DNA of 64,000 nt, from the NCBI RefSeq assembly GCF_009711135.1, contig NZ_WMIC01000005.1:398882-462881 (forward strand), written 5' to 3'. A program made the position numbers and the translations under genes. Shown here piece after piece: positions 6,649 to 18,254 of this stretch (the stretch's first letter is position 1; every line of letters begins with the position of its first letter). The notes below the pieces were generated by a model. It did not search any database. It was given only the letters and a program-made list of their open reading frames with translations, and was not told where the DNA came from. The DNA is from Flavobacterium sp. LC2016-01. GTDB taxonomy: Bacteria > Bacteroidota > Bacteroidia > Flavobacteriales > Flavobacteriaceae.

Positions 6649-9600
6649 ATGATAACAAATCAGACTGAAAGATTGAATTTTGCCTCTACAAAAAATATCC
6701 CTGACTATCCGGATTTTCTAGATGTTCAGGTTAAATCTTTTAAAGATTTCTTTCAATTAGAAACGAAATCTGACGAAAGAGGCAACGAAGGGTTATACAA
6801 CACCTTCATGGAAAACTTCCCAATTACAGATACAAGAAATAACTTTGTATTGGAATTCCTAGATTATTTTGTTGATCCTCCACGTTATACAATTCAAGAA
6901 TGTATAGAGAGAGGTCTTACTTATAGTGTGCCTTTAAAAGCTAGGTTAAAACTATACTGTACAGATCCAGAACACGAAGATTTTGAAACTATTGTACAAG
7001 ATGTTTATCTTGGAACAATACCTTATATGACTCCAAGCGGTACTTTTGTTATCAATGGTGCTGAGCGTGTAGTAGTATCTCAGCTGCACCGTTCTCCTGG
7101 AGTTTTCTTTGGTCAATCATTCCACGCAAATGGAACAAAACTTTATTCTGCAAGAGTAATTCCTTTTAAAGGTTCTTGGATAGAATTTTCTACAGATATC
7201 AACAGCGTAATGTATGCTTATATCGACAGAAAGAAAAAATTACCAGTAACAACTTTATTCCGTGCAATTGGGTTCGAAAGAGATAAGGATATCCTTGAAA
7301 TTTTCGACTTAGCTGAAGAAATTAAAGTTTCTAAAACAGGTATTAAAAAATATATTGGAAGAAGACTTGCTGCACGTGTATTGAACACTTGGCACGAGGA
7401 TTTCGTTGATGAAGATACCGGTGAGGTAGTTTCTATCGAACGTAATGAAATCATCCTTGATCGTGATACTATTATCGACAAAGATAATGTTGAAGAGATC
7501 ATCGATTCTAACGTTAAATCTATTTTGTTGCATAAAGAGGATAATAATCAAGCAGATTATGCTATTATCCACAATACATTACAAAAAGATCCAACAAACT
7601 CTGAAAAAGAAGCTGTTGAGCATATCTACAGACAATTGCGTAATGCAGAACCGCCTGATGAAGAAACTGCTCGTGGTATTATCGATAAATTGTTCTTCTC
7701 GGATCAACGTTATAACTTAGGTGAAGTTGGTCGTTACAGAATGAACAAAAAACTTGGTTTAGATATCCCAATGGAAAAGCAAGTGCTTACCAAAGAAGAT
7801 ATCATTACCATTGTTAAGTATTTGATTGAATTGATCAACTCTAAAGCAGAGATTGATGATATTGATCACTTATCAAACCGTCGTGTTAGAACAGTTGGTG
7901 AACAATTGTCTCAACAATTCGGTGTTGGTTTAGCACGTATGGCTAGAACTATTCGTGAGAGAATGAACGTTAGAGATAACGAGGTGTTTACACCAATTGA
8001 TTTGATTAATGCTAAAACATTATCATCAGTTATCAACTCTTTCTTTGGTACTAACCAGTTATCTCAATTTATGGATCAAACGAATCCATTAGCTGAGATT
8101 ACGCACAAAAGAAGACTTTCTGCACTTGGACCAGGTGGACTTTCGAGAGAGAGAGCTGGTTTCGAGGTTCGTGACGTTCACTATACTCACTATGGTCGTT
8201 TATGTCCGATTGAAACTCCTGAGGGACCAAACATTGGTTTGATTTCATCTCTTGGTGTTTATGCAAAAGTTAACGGAATGGGATTCATCGAAACGCCATA
8301 CCGTAAAGTAACTAATGGTGTAGTTGATTTAGAAAGTACTCCAATTTACTTAAGTGCTGAAGAAGAAGAAGGAAAAATGATTGCTCAGGCAAACATTGAA
8401 ATGGATGCTTCTGGTAAAATTACAGCTAGCAATGTTATTGCTCGTGAGGAAGGTGACTTCCCGGTTGTTGAGCCATCAGTAGTTCATTATACAGACGTTG
8501 CACCTAACCAGATTGCTTCGATTTCGGCTTCATTGATTCCTTTCTTGGAACATGATGATGCGAACCGTGCGTTGATGGGATCTAACATGATGCGTCAGGC
8601 GGTTCCTTTGATCCGTCCTGAAGCTCCGATTGTTGGTACAGGTTTAGAGCGTCAAGTAGCTTCAGATTCAAGAGTATTAATCAATGCTGAAGGGCATGGA
8701 ACTGTTGAATATGTAGATGCAAATATCATTACTATTAAATACGATCGTACAGAAGACGAGAGAATGGTTAGTTTTGATGCTGATGAGAAAACATACAACC
8801 TTATTAAATTTAGAAAAACCAATCAAGGTACAAGTATTAACCTGAAACCAATCGTAAGAAAAGGTGACAGAGTTATTCCTGGACAAGTATTATCAGAAGG
8901 ATATGCTACTCAAAATGGTGAATTAGCTTTAGGTAGAAACTTAAAAGTTGCGTTCATGCCATGGAAAGGGTACAACTTCGAGGATGCGATTGTAATTTCT
9001 GAAAAAGTAGTTCGTGATGATATTTTTACATCTATCCACGTTGATGATTATTCATTAGAGGTTAGAGATACTAAGTTAGGAAATGAAGAGTTAACAAACG
9101 ATATTCCTAACGTTTCTGAAGAAGCTACTAAAGATTTAGATGAAAACGGTATGATCAGAATTGGAGCAGAGGTTAAACCTGGCGACATTCTAATCGGAAA
9201 AATTACACCAAAAGGAGAATCAGATCCTACTCCAGAGGAGAAATTGCTTCGTGCAATCTTCGGGGATAAAGCAGGTGATGTAAAAGATGCTTCATTAAAA
9301 GCTTCTCCATCTTTACATGGTGTAGTTCTTGACAAAAAATTATTTGCAAGAGCCGTAAAAGATAAACGTAAACGTACTCAGGATAAAGATGCTTTAGGCG
9401 CTTTAGAAATGGAGTTCGAAACTAAATTTGTTGAATTAAAAGACAGATTGGTTGAGAAATTATTCCTGATCGTTAACGGAAAAACATCTCAAGGTGTAAT
9501 GAATGATTTGGGTGAAGAAGTTTTACCAAAAGGTAAAAAATATACTCAAAAAATGCTTTACGCAGTAGAGGATTTTGCTCACTTAAGCAAAGGTCAATGG

Positions 9601-10461
9601 GTTGCTGATGATGCTACAAATAAAATGGTTAATGATTTGATTCATAACTATAAAATTAAGCTGAACGACTTACAAGGATCTTTAAGAAGAGAAAAATTCA
9701 CTATTACAGTTGGAGATGAATTACCATCTGGAATCTTGAAATTGGCTAAAATCTATATCGCTAAAAAACGTAAGTTAAAAGTTGGTGATAAAATGGCAGG
9801 ACGTCACGGTAACAAAGGTATTGTTGCAAGAATCGTTCGTCATGAAGATATGCCTTTCCTTGAAGACGGAACACCAGTAGATATCGTATTGAACCCACTT
9901 GGGGTACCTTCACGTATGAACATTGGTCAGATTTATGAAACTGTTCTTGGATGGGCTGGTATGAACTTGGGTAGAAAATTTGCTACTCCAATTTTTGACG
10001 GTGCTTCTTTAGATCAAATCAATGAATTAACTGATGAAGCTGGAGTACCACGTTTCGGACATACGCACCTTTATGATGGTGGTACTGGAGAGCGTTTCCA
10101 TCAAGCTGCAACTGTGGGTGTAATTTACATGCTTAAATTAGGACACATGGTTGATGATAAGATGCACGCACGTTCTATCGGACCATACTCGTTGATCACT
10201 CAACAGCCACTTGGAGGTAAAGCTCAATTTGGAGGTCAGCGTTTTGGAGAGATGGAGGTTTGGGCACTTGAGGCTTATGGAGCATCAAGTACTCTTCGTG
10301 AAATCTTGACAGTTAAATCGGATGACGTTATTGGTAGAGCTAAAACTTACGAGGCTATCGTTAAGGGAGAATCTATGCCAGAACCAGGATTACCAGAATC
10401 ATTCAATGTATTAATGCATGAATTGAAAGGTCTTGGACTTGACATTCGTTTAGAAGAATAA
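6649..10461 (+). CDS. rpoB: RNA polymerase subunit beta
   Basis: A 1270-aa beta subunit. Conserved blocks in order include [10 protein letters not shown], the rifampicin region ([17 protein letters not shown], then [13 protein letters not shown] near residue 485-510), [14 protein letters not shown] and the C-terminal SIGPYSL / [17 protein letters not shown] segment that meets beta-prime. The TTG at 6646 is in frame immediately before the ATG at 6649; the ATG is chosen. Residues in the rifampicin pocket look wild type (Q, D, H and S present). It is preceded by the rplL attenuator and separated from rpoC by a 257-bp structured spacer. Confidence 0.98.
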   Translation: MITNQTERLNFASTKNIPDYPDFLDVQVKSFKDFFQLETKSDERGNEGLYNTFMENFPITDTRNNFVLEFLDYFVDPPRYTIQECIERGLTYSVPLKARLKLYCTDPEHEDFETIVQDVYLGTIPYMTPSGTFVINGAERVVVSQLHRSPGVFFGQSFHANGTKLYSARVIPFKGSWIEFSTDINSVMYAYIDRKKKLPVTTLFRAIGFERDKDILEIFDLAEEIKVSKTGIKKYIGRRLAARVLNTWHEDFVDEDTGEVVSIERNEIILDRDTIIDKDNVEEIIDSNVKSILLHKEDNNQADYAIIHNTLQKDPTNSEKEAVEHIYRQLRNAEPPDEETARGIIDKLFFSDQRYNLGEVGRYRMNKKLGLDIPMEKQVLTKEDIITIVKYLIELINSKAEIDDIDHLSNRRVRTVGEQLSQQFGVGLARMARTIRERMNVRDNEVFTPIDLINAKTLSSVINSFFGTNQLSQFMDQTNPLAEITHKRRLSALGPGGLSRERAGFEVRDVHYTHYGRLCPIETPEGPNIGLISSLGVYAKVNGMGFIETPYRKVTNGVVDLESTPIYLSAEEEEGKMIAQANIEMDASGKITASNVIAREEGDFPVVEPSVVHYTDVAPNQIASISASLIPFLEHDDANRALMGSNMMRQAVPLIRPEAPIVGTGLERQVASDSRVLINAEGHGTVEYVDANIITIKYDRTEDERMVSFDADEKTYNLIKFRKTNQGTSINLKPIVRKGDRVIPGQVLSEGYATQNGELALGRNLKVAFMPWKGYNFEDAIVISEKVVRDDIFTSIHVDDYSLEVRDTKLGNEELTNDIPNVSEEATKDLDENGMIRIGAEVKPGDILIGKITPKGESDPTPEEKLLRAIFGDKAGDVKDASLKASPSLHGVVLDKKLFARAVKDKRKRTQDKDALGALEMEFETKFVELKDRLVEKLFLIVNGKTSQGVMNDLGEEVLPKGKKYTQKMLYAVEDFAHLSKGQWVADDATNKMVNDLIHNYKIKLNDLQGSLRREKFTITVGDELPSGILKLAKIYIAKKRKLKVGDKMAGRHGNKGIVARIVRHEDMPFLEDGTPVDIVLNPLGVPSRMNIGQIYETVLGWAGMNLGRKFATPIFDGASLDQINELTDEAGVPRFGHTHLYDGGTGERFHQAATVGVIYMLKLGHMVDDKMHARSIGPYSLITQQPLGGKAQFGGQRFGEMEVWALEAYGASSTLREILTVKSDDVIGRAKTYEAIVKGESMPEPGLPESFNVLMHELKGLGLDIRLEE

Positions 10462-10473
10462 TAAAAAGTTTTG

Positions 10474-10506
10474 TAGTCAGTCTCATTTTTTAATGGGACT
10501 GATTAC
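10474..10506 (+). other. Imperfect hairpin after rpoB
   Basis: AGTCAGTCTCAT pairs with ATGGGACTGATT over about 12 bp with a T-rich loop. No proper T-run follows, so it looks more like an mRNA end or processing structure than a full terminator. Confidence 0.5.
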
Positions 10507-10538
10507 TCATTTATAAAAGTTTTTAAAGATTTATACCC

Positions 10539-10623
10539 GTAACCCGTTCCGATTTTTTATAAGAATGCAAGGCATTTTATAACTAGCGCCTCAAATTAAT
10601 TTGAGGTTTAGAGAAGTAACCCG
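10539..10623 (+). repeat. Structured spacer between rpoB and rpoC
   Basis: The octamer GTAACCCG occurs at 10539-10546 and again at 10616-10623. Between them lies an 18-bp perfect palindrome at 10589-10606 (CCTCAAATT/AATTTGAGG). The whole spacer of 257 bp is unusually long for the rpoBC junction and holds no gene. Confidence 0.55.
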
Positions 10624-10718
10624 AGGTAGTAGCTGAATGATTAACTCTTATTTTTTTAAGAGTAGATTATAAATCTAAATTCAATTTTTTAATTGCAAAT
10701 AAATCAATAGTAAAAACT

Positions 10719-13700
10719 ATGATGAATAATAGAAACAATAATAAGGATAAAAATCCAGTTAAAAGATTTAATAAAATCTCAATTGGATTAGCTTCACCAG
10801 AATCTATCTTGAAAGAATCAAGAGGAGAGGTGTTGAAACCAGAAACAATTAACTACAGAACTCACAAACCTGAGCGTGACGGACTTTTCTGCGAAAGAAT
10901 CTTCGGACCTGTTAAGGATTTTGAGTGTGCTTGTGGAAAATATAAAAGAATTCGTTACAAAGGTATCATCTGCGACCGTTGTGGTGTTGAAGTTACTGAG
11001 AAAAAAGTACGTCGTGACAGAGTAGGACACATCAATCTTGTTGTGCCAATTGCTCACATCTGGTACTTCCGTTCTCTTCCAAACAAAATTGGTTATATCC
11101 TTGGTCTTCCATCTAAGAAATTAGATATGATCATTTACTACGAAAGATACGTAGTAATCCAGGCTGGTATTGCTAAAAATGCAGATGGAGAATCTTTACA
11201 AAGACTAGATTTCTTAACTGAAGAAGAATATTTGAATATTTTAGATACTCTTCCGCAAGAAAATCAATATTTAGATGATTTAGATCCTAATAAATTTGTT
11301 GCCAAAATGGGAGCAGAGTGTATTATGGATTTATTAGCTCGTATTGACTTAGATGCTTTATCTTATGAATTAAGACACAGCGCTAACAACGAAACATCTA
11401 AGCAACGTAAAACTGAAGCTTTAAAAAGATTGCAAGTTGTTGAGTCTTTCCGTGAGTCTAACTTAAACCGCGAAAATCGTCCTGAGTGGATGATTATGAA
11501 AGTGGTTCCTGTTATCCCACCAGAATTACGTCCGCTTGTGCCACTTGATGGAGGTCGTTTTGCAACTTCAGATTTAAATGACTTATACCGTCGTGTAATT
11601 ATTCGTAACAACCGTTTGAAAAGATTAATGGAGATTAAAGCTCCAGAAGTTATCTTAAGAAACGAAAAACGTATGTTACAAGAATCTGTAGATTCATTAT
11701 TTGATAACACTCGTAAAGCTTCTGCTGTTAAAACAGAATCTAACAGACCATTAAAATCATTATCTGATTCCTTAAAAGGTAAGCAAGGACGTTTCCGTCA
11801 AAACTTACTTGGAAAACGTGTGGATTATTCTGCTCGTTCGGTAATTGTTGTTGGTCCTGAATTAAAATTATTCGAATGTGGATTGCCAAAAGATATGGCA
11901 TCTGAATTATACAAACCTTTCGTTATCCGTAAATTGATTGAAAGAGGTATTGTAAAAACAGTAAAATCTGCTAAGAAAATCATAGACAAAAAAGAGCCTG
12001 TAGTTTGGGATATCCTTGAAAATGTAATTAAAGGTCACCCTGTATTGCTTAACCGTGCTCCTACGTTACACAGACTTGGTATCCAAGCTTTCCAGCCAAA
12101 ATTAATTGAAGGAAAAGCGATCCAATTGCACCCATTAGTATGTACGGCTTTCAACGCCGATTTTGATGGGGATCAGATGGCAGTTCACTTGCCATTAGGA
12201 CCAGAGGCTATTTTAGAGGCACAATTATTAATGTTGGCTTCTCATAATATCTTGAACCCTGCGAATGGAGCACCAATTACTGTACCTTCTCAGGATATGG
12301 TCTTGGGTCTATATTATATGACCAAAGAACGTATCTCAACGCCAGAACACATAATTTTAGGTCAAGACTTAACTTTCTATTCTGCTGAAGAAGTAAACAT
12401 TGCATTAAACGAAGGAAGATTAGAATTGAATGCTCGTGTGAAAATTAGAGCAAAAGATTTTAATGACGCTGGAGAATTAGTGTACAAAATTATTCAAACA
12501 ACTGCAGGACGTGTATTATTTAACGAAGTAGTACCTGAAGCAGCTGGATATATCAATGATGTATTGACTAAGAAAAACCTTAGAGATATTATCGGTCACA
12601 TTTTAAGTGTAACTGATGTACCGACAACGGCAGCTTTCTTGGATAATATGAAAGATATGGGGTATAAATTCGCATTTAGAGGAGGTTTATCATTCTCTTT
12701 AGGTGATATTAGAATCCCAGAACAAAAAACTAAGTTAATTGCAGATGCCAGAGAACAAGTTGAAGGTATCTCAACTAACTATAACATGGGTCTTATCACA
12801 AATAACGAGCGTTACAATCAAGTTATTGACGTATGGACTTCAGCAAATGCGCAGTTGACAGAATTAGCAATGAAAAATATTAGAGAAGACCAGCAAGGTT
12901 TCAACTCTGTATATATGATGCTTGACTCTGGGGCGAGGGGTTCTAAGGAACAGATTCGTCAGTTAACTGGTATGCGTGGTTTGATGGCTAAGCCTAAAAA
13001 ATCTACTGCTGGTGGTGGTGAGATTATTGAAAACCCGATTCTTTCTAACTTTAAGGAAGGTCTTTCGATCCTTGAGTACTTCATTTCTACTCACGGTGCT
13101 CGTAAAGGTCTTGCGGATACGGCTCTTAAAACGGCCGATGCTGGTTACTTAACAAGAAGGCTTCATGACGTTTCTCAAGATGTTATTGTTAACATCGAAG
13201 ATTGTGGAACTTTAAGAGGTGTTGAAGTTGCTGCATTGAAGAAAAATGAGGAAATCGTTGAATCATTAGGAGAAAGAATTTTAGGACGTGTTGCATTGCA
13301 AGATGTTATAAACCCACTTACTAATGAAGTAATGGTTCAATCTGGTCAACAAATTACTGAAGCAATTATGAGAACTATCGAAGCTTCTCCAATTGAAAAA
13401 GTAGAGGTTAGATCTCCATTAACTTGTGAGGCTTTAAAAGGTATTTGTGCTAAATGTTACGGTAGAAACTTAGCTACTGGAAAAATGACACAAAGAGGTG
13501 AAGCTGTCGGAGTTATTGCTGCTCAGTCTATTGGAGAACCAGGTACACAGTTAACACTTCGTACATTCCACGTTGGAGGGGTTGCTGGAGGTATCTCTGA
13601 AGAATCTAGTATTGTTACAAGATTTGCTGGTAGACTTGAAATTGAAGATTTAAAAACAGTTAAAGGAGAAGACGGAGAAGGTAACTCTGTTGATATCGTA

Positions 13701-15029
13701 GTTTCACGTTCAACTGAGTTGAAATTAGTTGACGAGAAAACGGGAATTGTTTTAAATACACATAATATTCCTTACGGATCTAGTATTTTTGTTAATGATG
13801 GTGATACTGTCGCAAAAGGAACTGTAATCTGTAAATGGGATCCATATAACGGTGTAATTGTTTCTGAATTTACTGGTAAGATTGCTTACGAGGATTTAGA
13901 GCAAGGACAATCGTTCATGGTTGAGATCGATGAGCAGACTGGTTTCCAAGAGAAAGTAATTTCTGAAGCTAGAAACAAAAAATTAATCCCAACCTTATTA
14001 GTTTATGGTAAAGAAGGTGAATTGATTCGTTCTTACAACTTACCAGTAGGTGCACACCTTATGGTTGAGAACGGTGAGAAAATTAAAGCAGGTAAAGTAT
14101 TAGTAAAAATCCCACGTCGTTCTTCTAAAGCAGGCGATATCACGGGAGGTTTACCAAGAATTACTGAGTTGCTTGAGGCTCGTAACCCTTCAAACCCAGC
14201 GGTTGTATCTGAAATTGATGGTGTTGTATCTTTTGGAAAAATTAAAAGAGGTAACCGTGAGATCGTTATCGAATCTAAATTTGGTGAGATTAAAAAGTAT
14301 TTAGTTAAACTTTCTAGCCAAATCTTAGTACAAGAAAATGACTTCGTAAGAGCGGGAGTTCCATTGTCTGATGGTGCTATTACACCAGATGATATCTTAA
14401 GAATTCAAGGTCCAGCTGCTGTTCAACAGTACTTGGTAAATGAAATTCAAGAGGTTTACCGTTTACAAGGGGTAAAAATTAATGATAAGCACTTTGAGGT
14501 AGTTATTCGTCAAATGATGCGTAAAGTAAGAGTTCAGGATCCAGGTGATACTTTATTCTTAGAAGACCAATTAATTCACACTAAAGACTTTATCGTTCAA
14601 AACGATAAGTTATACGGTATGAAAGTGGTTGAAGATGCTGGAGATTCTTCAGTATTGAAACCAGGTCAGATCATTACACCTCGTGAATTGCGTGATGAAA
14701 ATTCATTATTGAAACGAAATGATAAAAATCTTGTTGTAGCAAGAGACGTAATTACTGCAACTGCAACGCCAGTTCTTCAAGGTATTACAAGAGCTTCGTT
14801 ACAAACTAAATCATTCATTTCTGCGGCTTCATTCCAGGAGACAACGAAAGTACTTAACGAAGCTGCAGTAGCTGGTAAAGTAGATGATTTAGAAGGATTA
14901 AAAGAAAATGTAATTGTTGGACACAGAATTCCTGCGGGAACTGGTATGAGAGAATACGATAATACTATCGTAGGATCTAAAGACGATTACAATGAAATGA
15001 TGGCTAATAAAGAAGAATACATTTATTAA
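10719..15029 (+). CDS. rpoC: RNA polymerase subunit beta-prime
   Basis: A 1436-aa beta-prime subunit. The N-terminal zinc site ([20 protein letters not shown]), the Mg-binding NADFDGD motif near residue 485, the trigger-loop region ([16 protein letters not shown]) and the second Cys cluster ([15 protein letters not shown]) are all present. Two consecutive ATGs (10719 and 10722) can start it. It ends 10 bp before a DUF3467 gene that likely shares its mRNA. Length fits Bacteroidota RpoC. Confidence 0.98.
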   Translation: MMNNRNNNKDKNPVKRFNKISIGLASPESILKESRGEVLKPETINYRTHKPERDGLFCERIFGPVKDFECACGKYKRIRYKGIICDRCGVEVTEKKVRRDRVGHINLVVPIAHIWYFRSLPNKIGYILGLPSKKLDMIIYYERYVVIQAGIAKNADGESLQRLDFLTEEEYLNILDTLPQENQYLDDLDPNKFVAKMGAECIMDLLARIDLDALSYELRHSANNETSKQRKTEALKRLQVVESFRESNLNRENRPEWMIMKVVPVIPPELRPLVPLDGGRFATSDLNDLYRRVIIRNNRLKRLMEIKAPEVILRNEKRMLQESVDSLFDNTRKASAVKTESNRPLKSLSDSLKGKQGRFRQNLLGKRVDYSARSVIVVGPELKLFECGLPKDMASELYKPFVIRKLIERGIVKTVKSAKKIIDKKEPVVWDILENVIKGHPVLLNRAPTLHRLGIQAFQPKLIEGKAIQLHPLVCTAFNADFDGDQMAVHLPLGPEAILEAQLLMLASHNILNPANGAPITVPSQDMVLGLYYMTKERISTPEHIILGQDLTFYSAEEVNIALNEGRLELNARVKIRAKDFNDAGELVYKIIQTTAGRVLFNEVVPEAAGYINDVLTKKNLRDIIGHILSVTDVPTTAAFLDNMKDMGYKFAFRGGLSFSLGDIRIPEQKTKLIADAREQVEGISTNYNMGLITNNERYNQVIDVWTSANAQLTELAMKNIREDQQGFNSVYMMLDSGARGSKEQIRQLTGMRGLMAKPKKSTAGGGEIIENPILSNFKEGLSILEYFISTHGARKGLADTALKTADAGYLTRRLHDVSQDVIVNIEDCGTLRGVEVAALKKNEEIVESLGERILGRVALQDVINPLTNEVMVQSGQQITEAIMRTIEASPIEKVEVRSPLTCEALKGICAKCYGRNLATGKMTQRGEAVGVIAAQSIGEPGTQLTLRTFHVGGVAGGISEESSIVTRFAGRLEIEDLKTVKGEDGEGNSVDIVVSRSTELKLVDEKTGIVLNTHNIPYGSSIFVNDGDTVAKGTVICKWDPYNGVIVSEFTGKIAYEDLEQGQSFMVEIDEQTGFQEKVISEARNKKLIPTLLVYGKEGELIRSYNLPVGAHLMVENGEKIKAGKVLVKIPRRSSKAGDITGGLPRITELLEARNPSNPAVVSEIDGVVSFGKIKRGNREIVIESKFGEIKKYLVKLSSQILVQENDFVRAGVPLSDGAITPDDILRIQGPAAVQQYLVNEIQEVYRLQGVKINDKHFEVVIRQMMRKVRVQDPGDTLFLEDQLIHTKDFIVQNDKLYGMKVVEDAGDSSVLKPGQIITPRELRDENSLLKRNDKNLVVARDVITATATPVLQGITRASLQTKSFISAASFQETTKVLNEAAVAGKVDDLEGLKENVIVGHRIPAGTGMREYDNTIVGSKDDYNEMMANKEEYIY

Positions 15030-15039
15030 TTAGGAAAAT

Positions 15040-15351
15040 ATGAGTAATCCGAAACAACAACAAGAGCAAATTAATATTGAGTTAGACGAAACTGTCGCAG
15101 AAGGAATTTATTCTAATCTTGCGATTATAAATCACTCATCATCAGAGTTTGTTTTAGATTTTGTGAGCATTATGCCAGGTATTCCTAAAGCCAAGGTAAA
15201 GTCAAGAATTGTTTTGACACCACAACATGCTAAAAGATTATTAAAAGCAATAGGTGAAAATATCCACAGATTTGAGGCAGCTCATGGCGAAATCAAAGAA
15301 ACGGAACAAGCACCAATACCGCTTAATTTTGGTCCTGCGGGACAAGCATAA
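15040..15351 (+). CDS. DUF3467 family protein
   Basis: A 103-aa protein of the DUF3467 family. Visible features are an N-terminal Gln/Glu-rich start, the segment EGIYSNLAIINHSSSEFVLDF and the SRIVLTPQHAKRLLKAI helix. The fold and role are unknown to me. The gene follows rpoC by 10 bp and precedes a strong terminator, so it is cotranscribed with the RNA polymerase genes. That placement recurs in Bacteroidota and hints at a link with transcription, but this is inference from position only. Confidence 0.85.
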   Translation: MSNPKQQQEQINIELDETVAEGIYSNLAIINHSSSEFVLDFVSIMPGIPKAKVKSRIVLTPQHAKRLLKAIGENIHRFEAAHGEIKETEQAPIPLNFGPAGQA

Positions 15352-15355
15352 ATTT

Positions 15356-15384
15356 AAAAGCCCCAGTAATGGGGCTTTTTTTTG
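15356..15384 (+). terminator. Terminator of the rpoBC operon
   Basis: AAAAGCCCC pairs with GGGGCTTTT around the loop AGTAAT and ends in eight T. Confidence 0.93.
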
Positions 15385-15700
15385 TTTTTGCCAAAATGTA
15401 GTTCAACCGATTTAAACCTCTTTTCGTCGACTAAATTTCTTTGTTAAGATGATTTGTTTTAGTTTCGTTACTCCTTTGAGAAAAGGTTAATTTTTGGAAT
15501 ATAATAACTTAGTAAAGGTTGGGATTAATTCAAATAAAAAAAAGCGCTAATTTTAAATTAGCGCTTTTTTTATGCTTTAAAATTTGGCAGTCATTACTTT
15601 AAATCAAAAAATAGTTGCGTTTGCCAACCTTTTTGCGAAATTTATACTCTATATAATTAATGATCATCTCGAATGATTTTAACTTAAATACATAAATGGT
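15385..15700 (+). other. Gene-free spacer with an orphan terminator
   Basis: No protein gene is visible. A second strong terminator (AAAGCGCTAATTT / AAATTAGCGCTTTTTTT, 15534-15573) stands 150 bp after the rpoC-operon terminator with no gene to end, so a small RNA in about 15385-15570 is possible. A weak -7-like TAGTTTCG is the only promoter hint. Confidence 0.35.
15534..15573 (+). terminator. Orphan terminator hairpin
   Basis: A 13-bp stem, AGCGCTAATTT with AAATTAGCGCT, flanked by A- and T-runs, so it can act in both directions. No annotated gene ends next to it. Confidence 0.8.
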
Positions 15701-16459
15701 ATGAAAAAGAAGTTTACCTTAGAAATAGTCGCTCCATGTTCTGAAAACTTTGATAAAATGATTCCGAATTTAACGGGTTCATTCTGTAATTCGTGTATGA
15801 AAAATGTTATTGATTTAAGTAAAAAATCAAACTCAGAAGTGGCTAAATTCATTGCAGAAAATAAAGATCAAAATATTTGTGCACGACTAAAAACGACGCA
15901 GCTGGAAGAAGAATTTGTATATAATGAAACATTTAAGCTTAATAATTTTAAATATGTTGCTGTTGCTGCTTCAATTTTATTAGCATCTAATGTTTCAGGA
16001 CAAGAGAAAGAATCGGTCAAAACAGAAATAAGTGCTGATTCATCTCGTTATTTAGTTGGTAAAGTGACTTCTAGTCAAAATAGTTTTGAGAATGTTATAG
16101 TTACAATGAAAGGCAAATTGTTAGAGGCAAAAACGAATCAGCCCTTTAACCGAAAAGTGTTTTCTAATTTAACTCTATCGGTAAATGGCTCAAGTAAAAA
16201 GGTAAAAATAAATTCTAAAACAGGATATTTTTCAATACCAATTATCATCTTAAATGATACAGGCCAGTTAGAAATTACTATTCAGGGACCGAATTATTAT
16301 CTTTCAAAAACAATACTTTTTAGAGGAAAGGATATTGAGGAAAATGTATTACTGAAAGATATAATTATTAGTGAAGAAGAACTTTCTAATGCCGTGATAA
16401 TGATTCTTGGCGGATTAGGCATTAATTATTTACCCGAAAAAAAATCTTGGGATATCTAA
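15701..16459 (+). CDS. Membrane protein with N-terminal Cys cluster
   Basis: A 252-aa protein of no named family known to me. The N terminus has four Cys at 13, 29, 32 and 60 in the pattern PC..FCNSCMKNVIDLS..ICARL. This is a widespread Bacteroidota N-terminal module that looks metal-binding (family knowledge from memory). A single hydrophobic segment follows at about 83-102 (YVAVAASILLASNVSG), then a mostly beta C-terminal part (about 115-235) resembling a carboxypeptidase-regulatory-like domain. The topology suggests a cytoplasmic Cys domain and a periplasmic beta domain, perhaps a signal-transducing arrangement. It is monocistronic, with a shared terminator toward prfC. Confidence 0.6.
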   Translation: MKKKFTLEIVAPCSENFDKMIPNLTGSFCNSCMKNVIDLSKKSNSEVAKFIAENKDQNICARLKTTQLEEEFVYNETFKLNNFKYVAVAASILLASNVSGQEKESVKTEISADSSRYLVGKVTSSQNSFENVIVTMKGKLLEAKTNQPFNRKVFSNLTLSVNGSSKKVKINSKTGYFSIPIIILNDTGQLEITIQGPNYYLSKTILFRGKDIEENVLLKDIIISEEELSNAVIMILGGLGINYLPEKKSWDI

Positions 16460-16464
16460 AATAT

Positions 16465-16502
16465 AAAAATGCTGTTTAATAAATTTTAAACAGCATTTTT
16501 AT
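16465..16502. terminator. Bidirectional terminator
   Basis: AAAATGCTGTTTAA pairs with TTTAAACAGCATTTTT. It serves both the Cys-cluster gene and the converging prfC. Confidence 0.9.
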
Positions 16503-16516
16503 ATCTCATATAAGGA

Positions 16517-18109
16517 TTAATCAAACTCAGAAGTAAAGTATAATTTCACACTTGGATATTTACTTTGTGTCATTTGAATAGTAAAATCTGAATCGGCTAA
16601 AAACACTAATTGTCCATATTTGTCATGTGCCAAGAATTTTTGCTTAATACGCTTAAATTCTTTGAATTCTTCATTTTTAGCATCATCCGGTTTTACCCAG
16701 CATGCTTTATGAACAGGGAAATTTTCGTAGGTACATTTTGCACCATATTCGTGCTCTAAACGATATTGAATAACTTCATATTGAAGCGCGCCCACAGTTC
16801 CGATAACTTTACGGTTATTCATTTCTAAAGTAAACAGCTGCGCCACACCTTCATCCATTAACTGATCGACTCCTTTTTCTAATTGCTTAGCTTTCATCGG
16901 ATCAGCATTATTGATATATCTAAAATGTTCTGGAGAGAAACTTGGAATTCCTTTAAAACTCATGATTTCACCTTCAGTCAAGGTGTCTCCAATTTTAAAG
17001 TTTCCTGTATCGTGCAAACCAACAATATCTCCTGGATAAGAGATGTCTACAATTTCTTTTTTCTCAGCAAAGAATGCATTCGGACTAGAAAATTTTAAAT
17101 TTTTCTTTTGACGAACGTGGTAATATGGTTTGTTTCTTTCGAAAGTTCCAGAAACAATTTTTATAAAAGCTAAACGGTCACGGTGTTTCGGATCCATATT
17201 AGCGTGGATTTTAAACACAAAACCAGACATTTTTTCTTCTGCTGGATCAACCAAACGAGTTTCAGAATCTTTTGGTCTTGGAGAAGGAGCAATCGTCACA
17301 AAACAATCTAGCAATTCACGAACTCCAAAATTATTTAAAGCTGAACCGAAGAATACAGGCTGAATTTTTCCGTCTAAATAATCTTGACGTTCAAATTTTG
17401 GATAAACTTCATCAATCAATTCTAATTCTTCACGAAGTTTTTCAGCTGCTTTTTGACCCACAATTTTATCTAATTCTGGATTATTCTGAACATCAGAGAA
17501 AGCAATTGTTTCTTCAATGTTTTTACGGCTGTCTCCGCTGAAAAGATTGATATTTTCTTCCCATAAGTTGTAAATTCCCTGGAAATCATAACCCATTCCG
17601 ATAGGGAAACTTAGCGGTGTAACTTTTAATCCTAATTTTTGTTCCACTTCATCCATCAAATCGAAAGCATCTTTACCTTCACGATCTAATTTATTGATGA
17701 AAACAATCATTGGAATATTACGCATTCTACAAACTGAAACCAATTTTTCAGTTTGTTCCTCAACCCCTTTTGCAACGTCAATAACAACAATTACACTGTC
17801 AACAGCGGTTAAAGTTCTAAAAGTATCTTCAGCAAAATCCTTGTGTCCAGGTGTATCAAGAATGTTGATTTTTTTATCTTTATAATTAAAAGCAAGCACA
17901 GAAGTTGAAACCGAAATACCTCTCTGGCGTTCGATTTCCATAAAGTCACTCGTTGCTCCTTTTTTAATTTTATTGTTTTTTACAGCTCCGGCTTCTTGAA
18001 TAGCACCTCCAAATAACAATAATTTTTCAGTTAAAGTTGTTTTACCGGCATCGGGATGCGATATAATTCCGAATGTTCTTCTGCGTTGTATTTCTTTTAA
18101 AAAGCTCAT
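16517..18109 (-). CDS. prfC: Peptide chain release factor 3
   Basis: A 530-aa translational GTPase that removes RF1/RF2 from the ribosome after termination. The G motifs are SHPDAGKTTL (about 17-26), the switch with RQRGISV, DTPGHKDF and NKLDRE. The C-terminal RF3 domain follows. Length is typical of RF3 (about 529 aa) and clearly shorter than EF-G. A -7 box TACTTTTG lies at 18129-18136 on the minus strand, 19 nt before the ATG, which supports this start. Confidence 0.97.
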   Translation of the reverse strand: MSFLKEIQRRRTFGIISHPDAGKTTLTEKLLLFGGAIQEAGAVKNNKIKKGATSDFMEIERQRGISVSTSVLAFNYKDKKINILDTPGHKDFAEDTFRTLTAVDSVIVVIDVAKGVEEQTEKLVSVCRMRNIPMIVFINKLDREGKDAFDLMDEVEQKLGLKVTPLSFPIGMGYDFQGIYNLWEENINLFSGDSRKNIEETIAFSDVQNNPELDKIVGQKAAEKLREELELIDEVYPKFERQDYLDGKIQPVFFGSALNNFGVRELLDCFVTIAPSPRPKDSETRLVDPAEEKMSGFVFKIHANMDPKHRDRLAFIKIVSGTFERNKPYYHVRQKKNLKFSSPNAFFAEKKEIVDISYPGDIVGLHDTGNFKIGDTLTEGEIMSFKGIPSFSPEHFRYINNADPMKAKQLEKGVDQLMDEGVAQLFTLEMNNRKVIGTVGALQYEVIQYRLEHEYGAKCTYENFPVHKACWVKPDDAKNEEFKEFKRIKQKFLAHDKYGQLVFLADSDFTIQMTQSKYPSVKLYFTSEFD

Positions 18110-18128
18110 ATTTCGTATAAATAGGTTG

Positions 18129-18136
18129 CAAAAGTA
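18129..18136 (-). promoter_or_regulatory. prfC promoter, -7 element
   Basis: Minus-strand TACTTTTG fits TAnnTTTG. No clear TTG is seen at -33. Confidence 0.5.
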
Positions 18137-18210
18137 CTATTAAATACGGCTTTATAAAAATATTCACTTCTTAAATTTGGAAGTCTTTAATCATTAAGAG
18201 GTTTTTTAGA

Positions 18211-18242
18211 AAAAAATAAGGCTGTTTTGCAACAGCCTTATG
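18211..18242 (-). terminator. Terminator of the amylase gene
   Basis: On the minus strand ATAAGGCTGTT pairs with AACAGCCTTAT and runs into TTTTTT, 13 bp after the amylase stop. Confidence 0.9.
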
Positions 18243-18254
18243 TAGTCTTTTCAA

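Noticed and set aside
7218..7720. Several open frames of 80-95 codons on both strands inside rpoB
   Set aside because: They lie fully within a conserved essential gene and have no family resemblance; they are shadows of rpoB codons.
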